NCBI GenBank assembly: GCA_964343305.1
Contig: CAYFJO010000056.1
Span: 1 to 37,962 of the forward strand
Origin: CAYFJO01 sp964343305
Lineage (GTDB): Bacteria > Planctomycetota > Planctomycetia > Pirellulales > Pirellulaceae
DNA length: 37,962 bases
Reading direction: 5' to 3'
Positions within the stretch are counted from its first letter, which is position 1, and every line of letters starts with the position of its first letter. The position numbers and the translations under genes were made by a program. Shown here piece after piece: positions 1-9,182 of this stretch. The notes below the pieces were generated by a model. That model was not told the DNA's origin. It searched no databases and worked only from the letters and a program-made list of their open reading frames with translations.

Positions 1-53
1 TACGCTAGAACAATCTTCGTAAACTAGGAATTCTCAAAACGGTCCCGCTATAG

Positions 54-134
54 AATGACCAAGCTCCAATGTCCAATGCCCAAGCACGGATGCGGTCGGT
101 CCCCTTGGTCATTGGTCATTGGGATTTGGACATT
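54..134. repeat. Imperfect inverted repeat (CCAATG/CATTGG hairpin)
   Basis: Two 31-base arms (54-84 and 104-134) are reverse complements with about six mismatches, around a 19-base loop. Each arm is built from short internal repeats of the type CCAATGTCCAATG / CATTGGTCATTGG. The stop codon of the minus-strand HEAT/TPR gene (109-111) falls inside the right arm, so the last few residues of that protein are encoded by the repeat. The position at a gene end would suit a transcription terminator or a REP-type mobile palindrome; there is no clear T-tract, so I favour the REP-like reading. Confidence 0.7.
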
Positions 135-2397
135 GTGGGAAAGTACTCGCCGGCACGCCATTTTCCGCCAAAGCGGGTTCTCCTCGATCGGGAAACAGTC
201 GCAAATAGGTTTCGCGATGAAACTGGAATTTCTCCTCAAAAAACTCGATGTCCGATCCCTTGGCCTCTTTGCTTCCGGCATTCGTCTTTCGCAGGCACTC
301 GATGAGCAGCTCGTGCGCGACTTCACGATCCCCGCGCTGCAACCAGATTTCGGCCAGATAGCTCATCGTCTCGGACCGGTACCATTGGCCCATTTCACTG
401 CGAACACCGTTGAAGAATCGCTCCGCCGTTTCGAAGTCGCCTGCTCTGAAGGCGGCCGTGCCCAACTCGGTATAACCGAACACGTGATCCCACCAGGGCT
501 CGAAGATCGCGATGGCGGCGGGGACCTTTTCCAATTGATTGGTGCTGGCCAGTGCATCGACGTACTGTTCGAAGTTCGATCCGAGTAAATTACTAGGGCT
601 GTCGAACGCTTCTTGTTTCAGGTCGTCGCTCCCGCTGTTGGCAAAGTTTAGAAATCGCTCGTACATCCTGACAAAGACTTCCTCTTTGCTCACGCCGTCG
701 AGCAGCGCCTTGGCTTCGACATAGCTATTCAAGTGGGATGTGACAGGATTGCCGAAAGAATCGAACAGCTTCTCATGAGCACGCTCGTCGCCTTGCTCCA
801 GTTTCGTCAAGTTTTCTTCGTATTTGTCCACGACCAGTTGGGCATCACGTGGGGGCGTTTTGACGTGAAGATACTTTTTGCGATTCGGTTGTTCTGCGAA
901 GCCCAGCAGTCGTCGCCCAACATGCGCCATTAAGATGGGACGCACCGGTGAATCCTCGGGCATGTCGGATTTCGGATACCAGGCACTACGCGGGCCATCC
1001 AGCACGGCCCAGCCCTCTTCGCCACCCTGCCTGGCCGACGCCAAACCAACCAGCCGTTGCGGATAATTCAGCTTTGGTGAAACTTCCGTGACCACTTCGA
1101 TCGTCGCATCGGCCAACTCGTCTCCCTGCCATTGGCCCAACATCGACGCGTACTCGCGCGGGTCCTCCACATCCAGTTCATTGATCAAGTCTTTATGCTC
1201 CAATTCGAAGTAGCAATGAATCGCATACGCATCTTCCGGCGGTCGCTGATCCAGGTCGTAAGTGAAAAAGCACCAGGTAACACTGCCCACCAAACCGCAA
1301 TCGGTGTCGTCTTCGTCCAGCCCGGTTTCATCGCGATTGCGGTACTTAATCAACCAAAACGGCTTGCGCTCACCGTCGGGCGGCCAAGCCAGCACGCGCT
1401 GATCGACGACTTCCACCTCGTCCGGCGGTTCGCCAAGTTCACTGGGGTGCGATAGCCATTGGACAAACTCGGCCTTGGCCTGAAAAGTGTCGTCCAGCGC
1501 TTCGTCGGGAATCATGTCCTCGCGATCGAGTTCCGCCAGGTAACGCGCGGCGACCGAGGAATGGTTGATGTCCAGGCAAAATCGACCCAGCACTTTCATC
1601 CCCGCCTCGCTGCCGAGCTTGCCAGATGCCCAGGCCGCTTCCATTTGAACACTCGTATCCGCATGGTCCATCGCCAGCGCCAGAAGTTGATCGCGCTCGG
1701 GATTGCTGATGAACGGCAGCGCCGCGGTGGCACTGTGTGCATAGCTATAGTTTTCAGGATCGTTGTCGGCCAGCCACGAATGTAATTGCTCTTTGCCGGT
1801 GAGGGAATCGAACAGATGGTCGTCCCATGATCCATCAATCGCCTGTTCATTGACCACATCCAGCAGGCTCATCGCAATGAATCCACTTGGCAACGGATCT
1901 CGCAATGCTTCAAACACAAAATCACGCTCCGGATGTCGCTCGGTAAACATACCAAGTACGACGTGCCACATATATCCATCGGGGTCCAGTGGCATCTGGG
2001 CCGCGCGCACAACCGTCTCCGCACCTTCGCGAGACCCGTACATCGCCATGATCTTCAGCATGAACAACAAATCGTTTTTGTCCTCGTCGTTGGGACTGCC
2101 GGTCAGCGCATCAAAGATCCGCACCAGTTGCGAAACGCCTTCGTTCTGAAGAACATCAAACGCCGGAGCTTCACGTCCGTCGACGTCTTGAAATAACCCC
2201 GTCAAGGCATGCAACGGCGAAATGACGGTGTACTCATCCGATCGCGGCAGCGGCAGCGTCACCAAAGCCCGACAGATGGTTTTCGCGTCACGCCGCGACT
2301 GGATCGGATAATCGCCAAGCTCTTGAAGTTCATCGGCTAGATCCGCCCCGGGTTTCATGCCGCGAGTAATTGCGCGTTGCAGCGGACTGCGATACAT
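109..2397 (-). CDS. HEAT-repeat / TPR-like protein of unknown function
   Basis: An acidic protein of 762 residues with no signal peptide or membrane segment, so probably cytoplasmic. Residues about 190-310 look like HEAT-type helical repeats (for example a QMEAAWASGKLGSEAG segment); the central part is a beta-rich domain of unknown type; residues about 620-740 look TPR-like (WDHVFGYTELGTAAFRAGD, followed by a second repeat). The start at 2397 is preferred over the upstream in-frame start at 2451, because AAGGAG lies 8 bases before it. The C-terminus ends inside a palindromic repeat and may have been altered by that insertion. No enzymatic motif was found; a scaffold or protein-interaction role is only a guess. 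It is divergent from the spermidine-synthase-like gene. Confidence 0.8.
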   Translation of the reverse strand: MYRSPLQRAITRGMKPGADLADELQELGDYPIQSRRDAKTICRALVTLPLPRSDEYTVISPLHALTGLFQDVDGREAPAFDVLQNEGVSQLVRIFDALTGSPNDEDKNDLLFMLKIMAMYGSREGAETVVRAAQMPLDPDGYMWHVVLGMFTERHPERDFVFEALRDPLPSGFIAMSLLDVVNEQAIDGSWDDHLFDSLTGKEQLHSWLADNDPENYSYAHSATAALPFISNPERDQLLALAMDHADTSVQMEAAWASGKLGSEAGMKVLGRFCLDINHSSVAARYLAELDREDMIPDEALDDTFQAKAEFVQWLSHPSELGEPPDEVEVVDQRVLAWPPDGERKPFWLIKYRNRDETGLDEDDTDCGLVGSVTWCFFTYDLDQRPPEDAYAIHCYFELEHKDLINELDVEDPREYASMLGQWQGDELADATIEVVTEVSPKLNYPQRLVGLASARQGGEEGWAVLDGPRSAWYPKSDMPEDSPVRPILMAHVGRRLLGFAEQPNRKKYLHVKTPPRDAQLVVDKYEENLTKLEQGDERAHEKLFDSFGNPVTSHLNSYVEAKALLDGVSKEEVFVRMYERFLNFANSGSDDLKQEAFDSPSNLLGSNFEQYVDALASTNQLEKVPAAIAIFEPWWDHVFGYTELGTAAFRAGDFETAERFFNGVRSEMGQWYRSETMSYLAEIWLQRGDREVAHELLIECLRKTNAGSKEAKGSDIEFFEEKFQFHRETYLRLFPDRGEPALAENGVPASTFPQCPNPNDQ

Positions 2398-2630
2398 CAA
2401 CATGACTCCTTGAAAACATTGTCCTAAACGATGTGGGCGGCGACCTATCATCCCACATTATTCATCAGAAGTAGGGTGTGTGCAGCAGGCCCTTTCCGTG
2501 TTCAATACCATTGTCGCGATTATGCGGCGTGGTCAAGTACTCGATTGATGAACGGGCTGAATTCATCTATGGTGGAAGGACACCAGGATCGCGGGGCGAT
2601 CGGCGGGAACTCCAACGAGCATCCGACACT
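2398..2630. other. Divergent intergenic region
   Basis: This stretch separates the divergent HEAT/TPR gene and the spermidine-synthase-like gene and should hold both promoters. I see no convincing -35/-10 pair, dyad or terminator. The plus-strand reading frame is open back to a GTG at 2478, but the 51 residues it would add have no hydrophobic or family-like character. Confidence 0.4.
2406..2411 (-). promoter_or_regulatory. Ribosome binding site (AAGGAG) that decides the start
   Basis: On the minus strand AAGGAG sits 8 bases before the ATG at 2397-2395. The other in-frame ATG codons lie 2 bases after it (2403) or upstream of it (2451), so the third ATG is the best start. Confidence 0.65.
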
Positions 2631-5441
2631 GTGAACGAGACTACTGATTCCCATCAAGCAGTTCATGGAAATGTCTCCACACAAAACAACGGCGTGAATC
2701 TTGTCACCGGTGCGTGCATTTTTTTGTCGGGCTCGGTTGCCCTAACGTACGAAATCTGTTGGATTCGCAAATCGACGCTCGCATTTGGCAGCACGACGTT
2801 GGCGATCAGTACCTGCCTGGCGGTTTTCTTTGCGGGCCTAGCGATTGGCAGTTATCTGTTTGGACGGCGCAGCCAGCAGATCGCCAAGCCCATGCGACTT
2901 TACGCGTGGCTGGAAATTGCCGTCGGCGTGTGTGCGATCGTCAGCCCGGCAATGATCCGCGGATTGAATGTGATTTACAGCCAAATCTATCCGTTGGTTT
3001 TTCACCATTTCGCTCTGATCGCGCTGACACGATGCTTGTTGATCATGTTGGTCATTTTGCCGGCGACGGTGTTTATGGGCGCCACGCTGCCGCTGTTTTG
3101 TCGGCAGTTCGTCTCGGCGCAACATCGCATCTCGTCGTCGATTGGATTTCTGTACGGCTTAAACACTTTGGGCGCGGCGGTGGGTTGCGCCTTGTGCGGT
3201 TATGTCATGATCCCGACGATTGGTGTCGACACGACCATCTATCTTGGCGGCGTTGTCAACCTGGTAATCGGTGTTGTCATTTTACGATCGTCCATCGCAA
3301 AGCAAGAGATTCAGATTGAAACAAGCAGCGGTGAGCCAAGCCTTACAACGGGAAACACACGCGGACTACACGCCTCCGTTTGCATGCACGGTCTGTTTTT
3401 CACCGCAGGTTTTATCACGACCAGCAACGAATTGTTGTGGCCGCGATTTCTGGGACTTCTCATTCACAACTCCGTCTACACTTACACGCTGACGTTGACG
3501 GCCGTGCTGGCCGGCATTGTCATCGGGAGTTGGCTGACGGCACGATTCTTTGACGGATTGAAACAACGCGCGCTGGTCTTCGGCGCGCTGCAAGTCACCG
3601 CCGGGCTTGCCGTCTTAGTCACCATGTTGCTGCCGCCGACTTGGTGGATGAGTTTGTTCCGCCAGACTCAGTCGAGCACGAAGACGTTGGTCATGCTCGG
3701 CGTGATTCTCTTCCCCGCGATCCTTTCCGGTGCGGCATTTCCGCTGGCAATCCGAATGGTTGTCGAGCAAGTGAGTGAAGTCAGTGTCGCTGTCGGCCGC
3801 ATGGCCGCCGTGAATACCGTCGGTGGAATCGTTGGCTCGTTGCTGACTGGATTTTTCCTGATCCCTGTGTGGGGCCTGCACCTCTCGCTTTTGACCACGT
3901 CCGGACTGGGCGTGTCGATCGGTCTCGTCGCTTGGCTATATCTCGCACAAGATGACGCGGCCCGAAGCAGTTCGATGATGGTTCGCGGTTCGCTTGCCGT
4001 CGTCAGAGTCATCGCCTGGTTTCTGATCTGGCTTGGCATGAGCACACGAGTCCCGCACGACTATTTCGAGGTCTCTCGTGAATTTGTGACGCTGCGCGAA
4101 GGCTGCGGCTCGAATATCGCGGTCGTGCGTCGCAACGGTGTCCTGCAACTGGAAATCGATCAAATGTGGCAAGGTGCCAGCAATACCACGCACCAAATCA
4201 TGGCGGCTCACATTCCCACGTCGCTTCATCCCGATCCGAAAAATGTACTTGTGATCGGGCTCGGCTCGGGCCAAACGGCTGGCCGGTTTCTCAAACACAA
4301 CATCGATACCCTTGATTGCGTGGAGATCGAAAGCGAATTGATCGATGTGGTGCGCGAGTACTTTCCGTCATCGTGGATGGACGACCCCCGAGTTCACTTT
4401 GTTGTCGATGATGGACGAAGTTACGTTGCGAATTCAGCTCGCAGATATGATTTGATGTCCATCGAAGTTGGCCAAGTGTTTCGGTCGGGGGCCGCGTCGT
4501 TTTATTCCGCCGACTTCTATCAGCTTGCGAAACGGCGGTTGAAGCCCGGTGGCATCGTCGCGCAATTCGTGCCGCTGGAGTACCTGGATGTCAACGATTT
4601 TCGCATGATTGTCGCGACGTTCATCGATACGTTTCCCAACAGCGTCCTGTGGTATAACACCGCCGAGTTGCTGTTAATCGGGCGAATCGACGCAGAGATT
4701 CAATTAACGTCGAAGCGAATCAGTGAACTCAGGAATCGGTTGTCAGACGAACTCGATTTCTCGTACTGGAACGGCTCTCACCTCACCCTGAAACGCCGGG
4801 AAGTGTATGCGGCCGGCTTCCTGATGGGTCCCCGTCAATTGACAAACCTGGTTGGCGATCAACCGGTGTATCGTGACGACCGGCCGATTCTTGAGTACAG
4901 CACTTCGGGCCGATACAGTTTTTACGCGGCCGACGAAACGGATCTTAAACAGCAGTGGCAACGCCTGCGCGATTTGACCAAGTTGATCCAAGATCATCTG
5001 AGTCCCGTCCAGTCGATTGTGGGTTGGAATCTAACCGATGAGTTTATCGCCGAGTGCCAATTCGCCCGCCGATTGAACGTCGTCCAATCATTAGCCGATC
5101 GGACGTTCCGGATGGCGAGCTGGATGGCGGATAGAAACCGTATGACTGATGCGATGGAATGGCTCAACCAAACGCTGGAATTCATGCCCGAGCACGAACA
5201 GGCAAACTACCAAGTTGCGCGGAATTTACACAGGCAATCGAAGTATCAGGCCGCGATCGCACACTACCAGGCCGCCTTGAGAATCCGCGCCACACGAGTA
5301 CCCATTCTTGTTTCGCTGTCTTTTGCCTTGCGGTCGATGGGAATGAAGGACGAGGCGGACGACATGTTTGGCCGCGCTGTTGAAATCGATCCAGCACTTG
5401 CCGAGAAAGTGAGTTTGGAATTCACGCGGTTGAAAGATTAG
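2631..5441 (+). CDS. Membrane-bound spermidine-synthase-like protein with C-terminal TPRs
   Basis: About 936 residues from the GTG at 2631; an alternative GTG start at 2478 adds 51 residues unlike the family. Residues about 25-480 form many hydrophobic helices, as in the MFS-like membrane half found fused to bacterial spermidine-synthase-like proteins. A SAM/aminopropyl-transferase-type Rossmann domain follows, with glycine motif GLGSG at 543-547, then a VEIE acidic loop and a YDLMSIE segment. In true polyamine synthases the last position is the catalytic Asp of a D-x-x-D-P stretch; here it is Glu612 followed by VGQVFRSG, so ordinary spermidine synthesis is doubtful. Residues about 835-925 form two or three TPRs. 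It likely acts at the inner membrane on an unknown substrate. The stop codon overlaps that of the convergent sulfatase gene. Confidence 0.85.
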   Translation: MNETTDSHQAVHGNVSTQNNGVNLVTGACIFLSGSVALTYEICWIRKSTLAFGSTTLAISTCLAVFFAGLAIGSYLFGRRSQQIAKPMRLYAWLEIAVGVCAIVSPAMIRGLNVIYSQIYPLVFHHFALIALTRCLLIMLVILPATVFMGATLPLFCRQFVSAQHRISSSIGFLYGLNTLGAAVGCALCGYVMIPTIGVDTTIYLGGVVNLVIGVVILRSSIAKQEIQIETSSGEPSLTTGNTRGLHASVCMHGLFFTAGFITTSNELLWPRFLGLLIHNSVYTYTLTLTAVLAGIVIGSWLTARFFDGLKQRALVFGALQVTAGLAVLVTMLLPPTWWMSLFRQTQSSTKTLVMLGVILFPAILSGAAFPLAIRMVVEQVSEVSVAVGRMAAVNTVGGIVGSLLTGFFLIPVWGLHLSLLTTSGLGVSIGLVAWLYLAQDDAARSSSMMVRGSLAVVRVIAWFLIWLGMSTRVPHDYFEVSREFVTLREGCGSNIAVVRRNGVLQLEIDQMWQGASNTTHQIMAAHIPTSLHPDPKNVLVIGLGSGQTAGRFLKHNIDTLDCVEIESELIDVVREYFPSSWMDDPRVHFVVDDGRSYVANSARRYDLMSIEVGQVFRSGAASFYSADFYQLAKRRLKPGGIVAQFVPLEYLDVNDFRMIVATFIDTFPNSVLWYNTAELLLIGRIDAEIQLTSKRISELRNRLSDELDFSYWNGSHLTLKRREVYAAGFLMGPRQLTNLVGDQPVYRDDRPILEYSTSGRYSFYAADETDLKQQWQRLRDLTKLIQDHLSPVQSIVGWNLTDEFIAECQFARRLNVVQSLADRTFRMASWMADRNRMTDAMEWLNQTLEFMPEHEQANYQVARNLHRQSKYQAAIAHYQAALRIRATRVPILVSLSFALRSMGMKDEADDMFGRAVEIDPALAEKVSLEFTRLKD

Positions 5442-6850
5442 GTTCGTTTTGCCTTGTCCTTGTTGAAATTTGGATTTACCGACGGCATCTGCGCACCGAT
5501 GTTCTTACGCCACGCGTGTAGCTTCGTGCGTAACTCTTTAGCTTTTTCTGGCATCTTTTCGGCCAGGTTGTTGGATTCGCCAAGATCCCTGTCGAGATCA
5601 TATAGCTCGACGCTCATCTCTTCGTAGGACTCAATCAACCGCCATCTTCCCGAGCGGATGGCTCCGTACGGTCCGTCGCCGCCAGCGTGGTAGTGCGGGT
5701 AGTGCCAATACAACTCACGTTCGAAGAATCCGCGTTGCACAACGTCGGGATTTTTGAGGATGGAGACGATGCTTTCTCCGTCGAACTTGGTGTCGTCTTT
5801 GAGTAAACGCCGCAGGCCGGCAAGTTCGAGAAAGGTGGGATAGCAATCGATGGTGCAGATCGGCTCGTTGCAGGTGCTGCCGGGATTGATGCGATCGGGC
5901 CATTTGACGATCCACGGCACTCGCACGCCGCCTTCGTAGGCCGATCCTTTGCCGCGCCGAAGCGGGGCGTTGCTGATGAAGCCCGTCGGCTTGCCATAGC
6001 GCTGCGTTAGTCCGCCGTTGTCGGATGTAAAAAGGATGATCGTTTGGCTGGTGATCTCAGCCTTTGCGACGGCGGCAACAATTCGTCCGACGCTCTCATC
6101 CAAACTGTGTACCATCGCAGCGTATGTTGCGTTTTGATGAGTAAGATCTTCTTGAACTTGCCCGCTGTATTTTTCTACCAAGTCCTTCTTGGCTTGGATC
6201 GGTGTATGCGGCGTGTGGTAGGCAAGATAAAGAAAGAACGGACGATCCTTCCAGCCATCAATGATCTTGACCGTTTTGTCCGTCAAGTAATCGGTCAAGT
6301 AGGTGTTCTTCGATTCGCCTCGCAACCGGTCGGGCAGAAAGTATCCGCGCGTTCCCGGTGGCTTGGAGATGCTGACGTCGAACCCTTGCGCGCGAGGATC
6401 GAACTGTTTCGCATCCTCGCCGCGCGGACTGAGATGCCATTTGCCAACATGTGCCGTCGCATAGCCGCCGTCGTGGAGCGCTTCGGCGATCGTATATTCG
6501 TCCAAGTCCAACTGCTTGTTCCAATCTGGAATCTTCAGCTTGGCAAACGGCCGGTTCTGCCCCGCAATGAAGTCGGTCAGATGCAGTCGAGCGGGATACT
6601 TGCCCGTCATGATCGAAGCCCGCGTCGGCGAACAAACCGTGCAGGCCGAATAAGCGTCGGTAAATTTGATCCCATCGGAGGCCAGTTTGTCGATGTTCGG
6701 CGTCTGGTGGAGATCGCTCCCGCAACATGCCGGTCCTGTCCAACCCAAATCGTCGGCCAACAACAAGATGATGTTGCACGGGACCTCGGCCGATGCGATC
6801 GAGACAAAACCTAATGCCGAAGTCAAACCAAATACAAAAATTCGCAACAT
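5438..6850 (-). CDS. Secreted type I sulfatase (arylsulfatase family)
   Basis: 470 residues starting with a signal peptide (hydrophobic core followed by SIASA, cleavage about residue 21). Hallmarks of the formylglycine-dependent alkaline-phosphatase-fold sulfatases are visible: the metal-binding LLADDLGW near residue 30, the CSPTR motif with Cys73 as the residue converted to formylglycine, GKWHL, TSDNGG, and the late GKGSAYEGGVRVP segment. It should hydrolyse sulfate esters, probably of algal or other polysaccharides, in the periplasm; the substrate cannot be read from sequence. It needs a formylglycine-generating enzyme, which is not in the window. The start is set by AGAGGA 8 bases upstream; a longer open frame to 6934 runs into the intergenic region. 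It is divergent from the secreted hydrolase gene, so the two may be co-regulated. Confidence 0.95.
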   Translation of the reverse strand: MLRIFVFGLTSALGFVSIASAEVPCNIILLLADDLGWTGPACCGSDLHQTPNIDKLASDGIKFTDAYSACTVCSPTRASIMTGKYPARLHLTDFIAGQNRPFAKLKIPDWNKQLDLDEYTIAEALHDGGYATAHVGKWHLSPRGEDAKQFDPRAQGFDVSISKPPGTRGYFLPDRLRGESKNTYLTDYLTDKTVKIIDGWKDRPFFLYLAYHTPHTPIQAKKDLVEKYSGQVQEDLTHQNATYAAMVHSLDESVGRIVAAVAKAEITSQTIILFTSDNGGLTQRYGKPTGFISNAPLRRGKGSAYEGGVRVPWIVKWPDRINPGSTCNEPICTIDCYPTFLELAGLRRLLKDDTKFDGESIVSILKNPDVVQRGFFERELYWHYPHYHAGGDGPYGAIRSGRWRLIESYEEMSVELYDLDRDLGESNNLAEKMPEKAKELRTKLHAWRKNIGAQMPSVNPNFNKDKAKRT

Positions 6851-6858
6851 TCCATAGT

Positions 6859-6864
6859 TCCTCT
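6859..6864 (-). promoter_or_regulatory. Ribosome binding site of the sulfatase gene
   Basis: AGAGGA on the minus strand, 8 bases before the ATG at 6850-6848. It supports the start that gives a standard signal peptide rather than the longer frame. Confidence 0.65.
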
Positions 6865-6934
6865 TTGCAAAGCAGTATTGAATCCTATTATGATTGTTGC
6901 AATTCAACGAGTCGACCAACCCTGTAATACGCAT

Positions 6935-6999
6935 GGACAGAAAGATGCAACGACAGAAAGATCAACACCACATTTTTCTGTCGTTGCGTCTTTCTGTCC
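6935..6999. repeat. Long hairpin repeat (GACAGAAAGA family)
   Basis: Two 25-base arms (6935-6959 and 6975-6999) are reverse complements with a single mismatch that is a G-T wobble, around a 15-base loop. Each arm contains two GACAGAAA units. It lies in the divergent gap between the sulfatase and the hydrolase, upstream of both start codons. It resembles a REP/MITE-like element more than an operator because of its length and internal repetition; an effect on either promoter is possible. Confidence 0.8.
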
Positions 7000-7034
7000 G
7001 TAGAACCAGTCATTTCACCCAAGCGGAGATGAAA

Positions 7035-9182
7035 ATGCCACGCCTGAATTGGATTTCCTTTGTCATTCTTGCAGGATTGTTATCAACGATTGCAACCGCT
7101 GGCGCACCGCGTGTGTTACAGGAAGGAGAATTGCCCAACGACGCAAGGCTGGGCGATTTGAAACATCTTAATGCGTACTTTCCGTTCAAAGTCCCCGAAA
7201 CAAAAGAAGCCTGGCTGAAACGCAAGGCAGAGTTGAAACAACGCGTGTTGGTCGCCACGGGCCTGTGGCCGATGCCAGAACGCACGCCGTTGAATGCGAA
7301 GATCTATGGTCTCACCAAACGCGACGGCTTCACGGTCCAGAAAGCATACTTCGAAAGCGTGCCGGGACATTACGTGACTGGCCTGCTGTTCCGGCCGACC
7401 ATGACCGCCGGCAAAGCGCCAATTGTCCTTTGCCCGCACGGCCACGGCGGCCGCCTGCAGGATTACGGCGCGAAGAAAATGAAACAACTGATCGCGGACG
7501 GTGCCGAGCGATTCGAGGATTGTGGTCGTTATCCAAAACTGTCCCGCTGTGCACAACTGGCGCGGATGGGTTGCGTTACGTTCATCTTCGATATGGAAGG
7601 TTACGCCGACAGCGCACGCATTTCGCGTCAACTTGCTCATGGATTTTCCAAGCAACGTCCGGAAATGGACAGCAAAGGAAAGTGGGGCTTGTACAGCACC
7701 CAGGCCGAATTGCGACTACAATCGATCATGGGCTTGCAAACTTGGAACTCGATTCGGGCTCTAGATTTCCTCAGCGAGTTGGACGGTGTCGATCCGTCGC
7801 GCATCGGCGTCACGGGCGGCAGCGGCGGCGGCACGCAAACGATCTTGTTGTGTGCCATCGATCCGCGTCCGATCGTCGCGTTCCCCAATGGCATGGTGTC
7901 GACATCGATGCAAGGTGGCTGCACGTGCGAAAACTGTTCTCTGCTTCGAATCGGCACGGGCAACGTCGAGCTTGCCGCGTTGTTCGCACCCAAGCCACAA
8001 GGCATGACTGCCGCCAACGACTGGACCAAAGCGATGATGACCGAAGGCTATCCCACGCTGCAAAAACTGTACGGCATGTTGGGCGCGGAAAACAACGTGC
8101 TGTGCGAAGACTTGCGGCGTTTCCCGCACAACTACAACTATGTGTCGCGGTCGATCATGTACCAGTTGTTCAACAAGCACTTGAAGCTCGGCCTGCCGGA
8201 ACCTGTGATCGAAGAACGCTGGAAGCCGCTGACTGCGGAAGAATGGACTGTCTGGGACGCCGAACACCCCAAGCCCTCGGGCGGCGACGAGTACGAAGTC
8301 AAACTAACAAAGTACTTGGCCGACCAATCGGACAAACAAATCGGCTCATTGATGCCCGACGATGCTAAGTTCCGCGAGATCATCGGTGGTGGATTCGAAA
8401 CGATCATCGGCCGCCGCCTTCCAGCCGCAGGCAAAGTCGAACGCGAAAAAGTCGACAAGGTAGACCAACGCCAATATCTGGAGTTCACCGACCTCGTTCG
8501 CTTCAAAGACGGCGGTGAGGAATTTCCCGTCGTTTCGCTCTATCCAACCGCAAACGAATGGACCAAGACAGTCGTCATCTGGGTCGACGACCGTGGCAAA
8601 GATGCGTTGTACGACAAGAACAACCGTCCGCGCGCCGAAGTCCAAGCATTGCTCAAAGCCGGCTCGTCGGTCGTTTCGGCCGACCTGCTTTATCAAGGCG
8701 AGTCGTTGGCCGACGGAAAACAGATCCAGCAAACCCGCCACGTCAGCAGCCGCGAGTTTGCCGGCTACACGATGGGCTACAACCATTGCGTGTTTGCCAA
8801 ACGGACACACGACATCTTGACACTGATCTCGTGGATCAAAAACAACGAGTACGCACCGGATCGAATCCAATTGGTTGGCACAGGCGGTGCGGGTCCCCTG
8901 GTCACGGCCGCACTAAGCCAAGCCGGTGACTCCGTCCAGCGAGCGGCGATCGACACCGGCGGTTTTCGCTTCGCCAACCTGAAATCATTCCGCGATCCAA
9001 ATTTCCTCCCCGGTGCAGTGAAATACGGCGATCTGCCGGCATTGCTCGCGCTTGCCCATCCAAGTTGCCAACTGTGGATCGCTGGCGAACAAGAAAAGCT
9101 GCCGGAGCTGTTGCCGATGGCGGCCTCCTACAAAGGCCAGGATAAGGTGCAAGCTGCGGTTGCTTGGTTGCTCAAGAGATAG
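7035..9182 (+). CDS. Secreted tandem alpha/beta-hydrolase (acetyl-xylan-esterase-like)
   Basis: 715 residues from ATG 7035, chosen because GGAG lies 6 bases upstream and the protein then begins with a clean signal peptide (cleavage near ATAGA). The N-terminal half has the alpha/beta-hydrolase oxyanion segment CPHGHGG and the nucleophile elbow GGSGGG with Ser263. A conserved cysteine-rich stretch (GGCTCENC) follows. The C-terminal half repeats the fold, but the equivalent elbow reads GTGGAG, so the nucleophilic Ser is absent there. It probably de-esterifies a carbohydrate or similar substrate in the periplasm; the divergent sulfatase suggests joint attack on a decorated polysaccharide, which is inference. 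An open frame upstream to 6894 passes through the hairpin repeat and is not considered coding. Confidence 0.88.
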   Translation: MPRLNWISFVILAGLLSTIATAGAPRVLQEGELPNDARLGDLKHLNAYFPFKVPETKEAWLKRKAELKQRVLVATGLWPMPERTPLNAKIYGLTKRDGFTVQKAYFESVPGHYVTGLLFRPTMTAGKAPIVLCPHGHGGRLQDYGAKKMKQLIADGAERFEDCGRYPKLSRCAQLARMGCVTFIFDMEGYADSARISRQLAHGFSKQRPEMDSKGKWGLYSTQAELRLQSIMGLQTWNSIRALDFLSELDGVDPSRIGVTGGSGGGTQTILLCAIDPRPIVAFPNGMVSTSMQGGCTCENCSLLRIGTGNVELAALFAPKPQGMTAANDWTKAMMTEGYPTLQKLYGMLGAENNVLCEDLRRFPHNYNYVSRSIMYQLFNKHLKLGLPEPVIEERWKPLTAEEWTVWDAEHPKPSGGDEYEVKLTKYLADQSDKQIGSLMPDDAKFREIIGGGFETIIGRRLPAAGKVEREKVDKVDQRQYLEFTDLVRFKDGGEEFPVVSLYPTANEWTKTVVIWVDDRGKDALYDKNNRPRAEVQALLKAGSSVVSADLLYQGESLADGKQIQQTRHVSSREFAGYTMGYNHCVFAKRTHDILTLISWIKNNEYAPDRIQLVGTGGAGPLVTAALSQAGDSVQRAAIDTGGFRFANLKSFRDPNFLPGAVKYGDLPALLALAHPSCQLWIAGEQEKLPELLPMAASYKGQDKVQAAVAWLLKR

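Noticed and set aside
55..588. 177-codon plus-strand frame over the 3' end of the first gene
   Set aside because: Antisense to the better supported HEAT/TPR gene, and its start lies in the palindromic repeat; protein composition is not family-like.
7265..8368. 367-codon frame inside the hydrolase gene
   Set aside because: It is a shifted frame of the hydrolase coding sequence, Arg/His-rich and without motifs.
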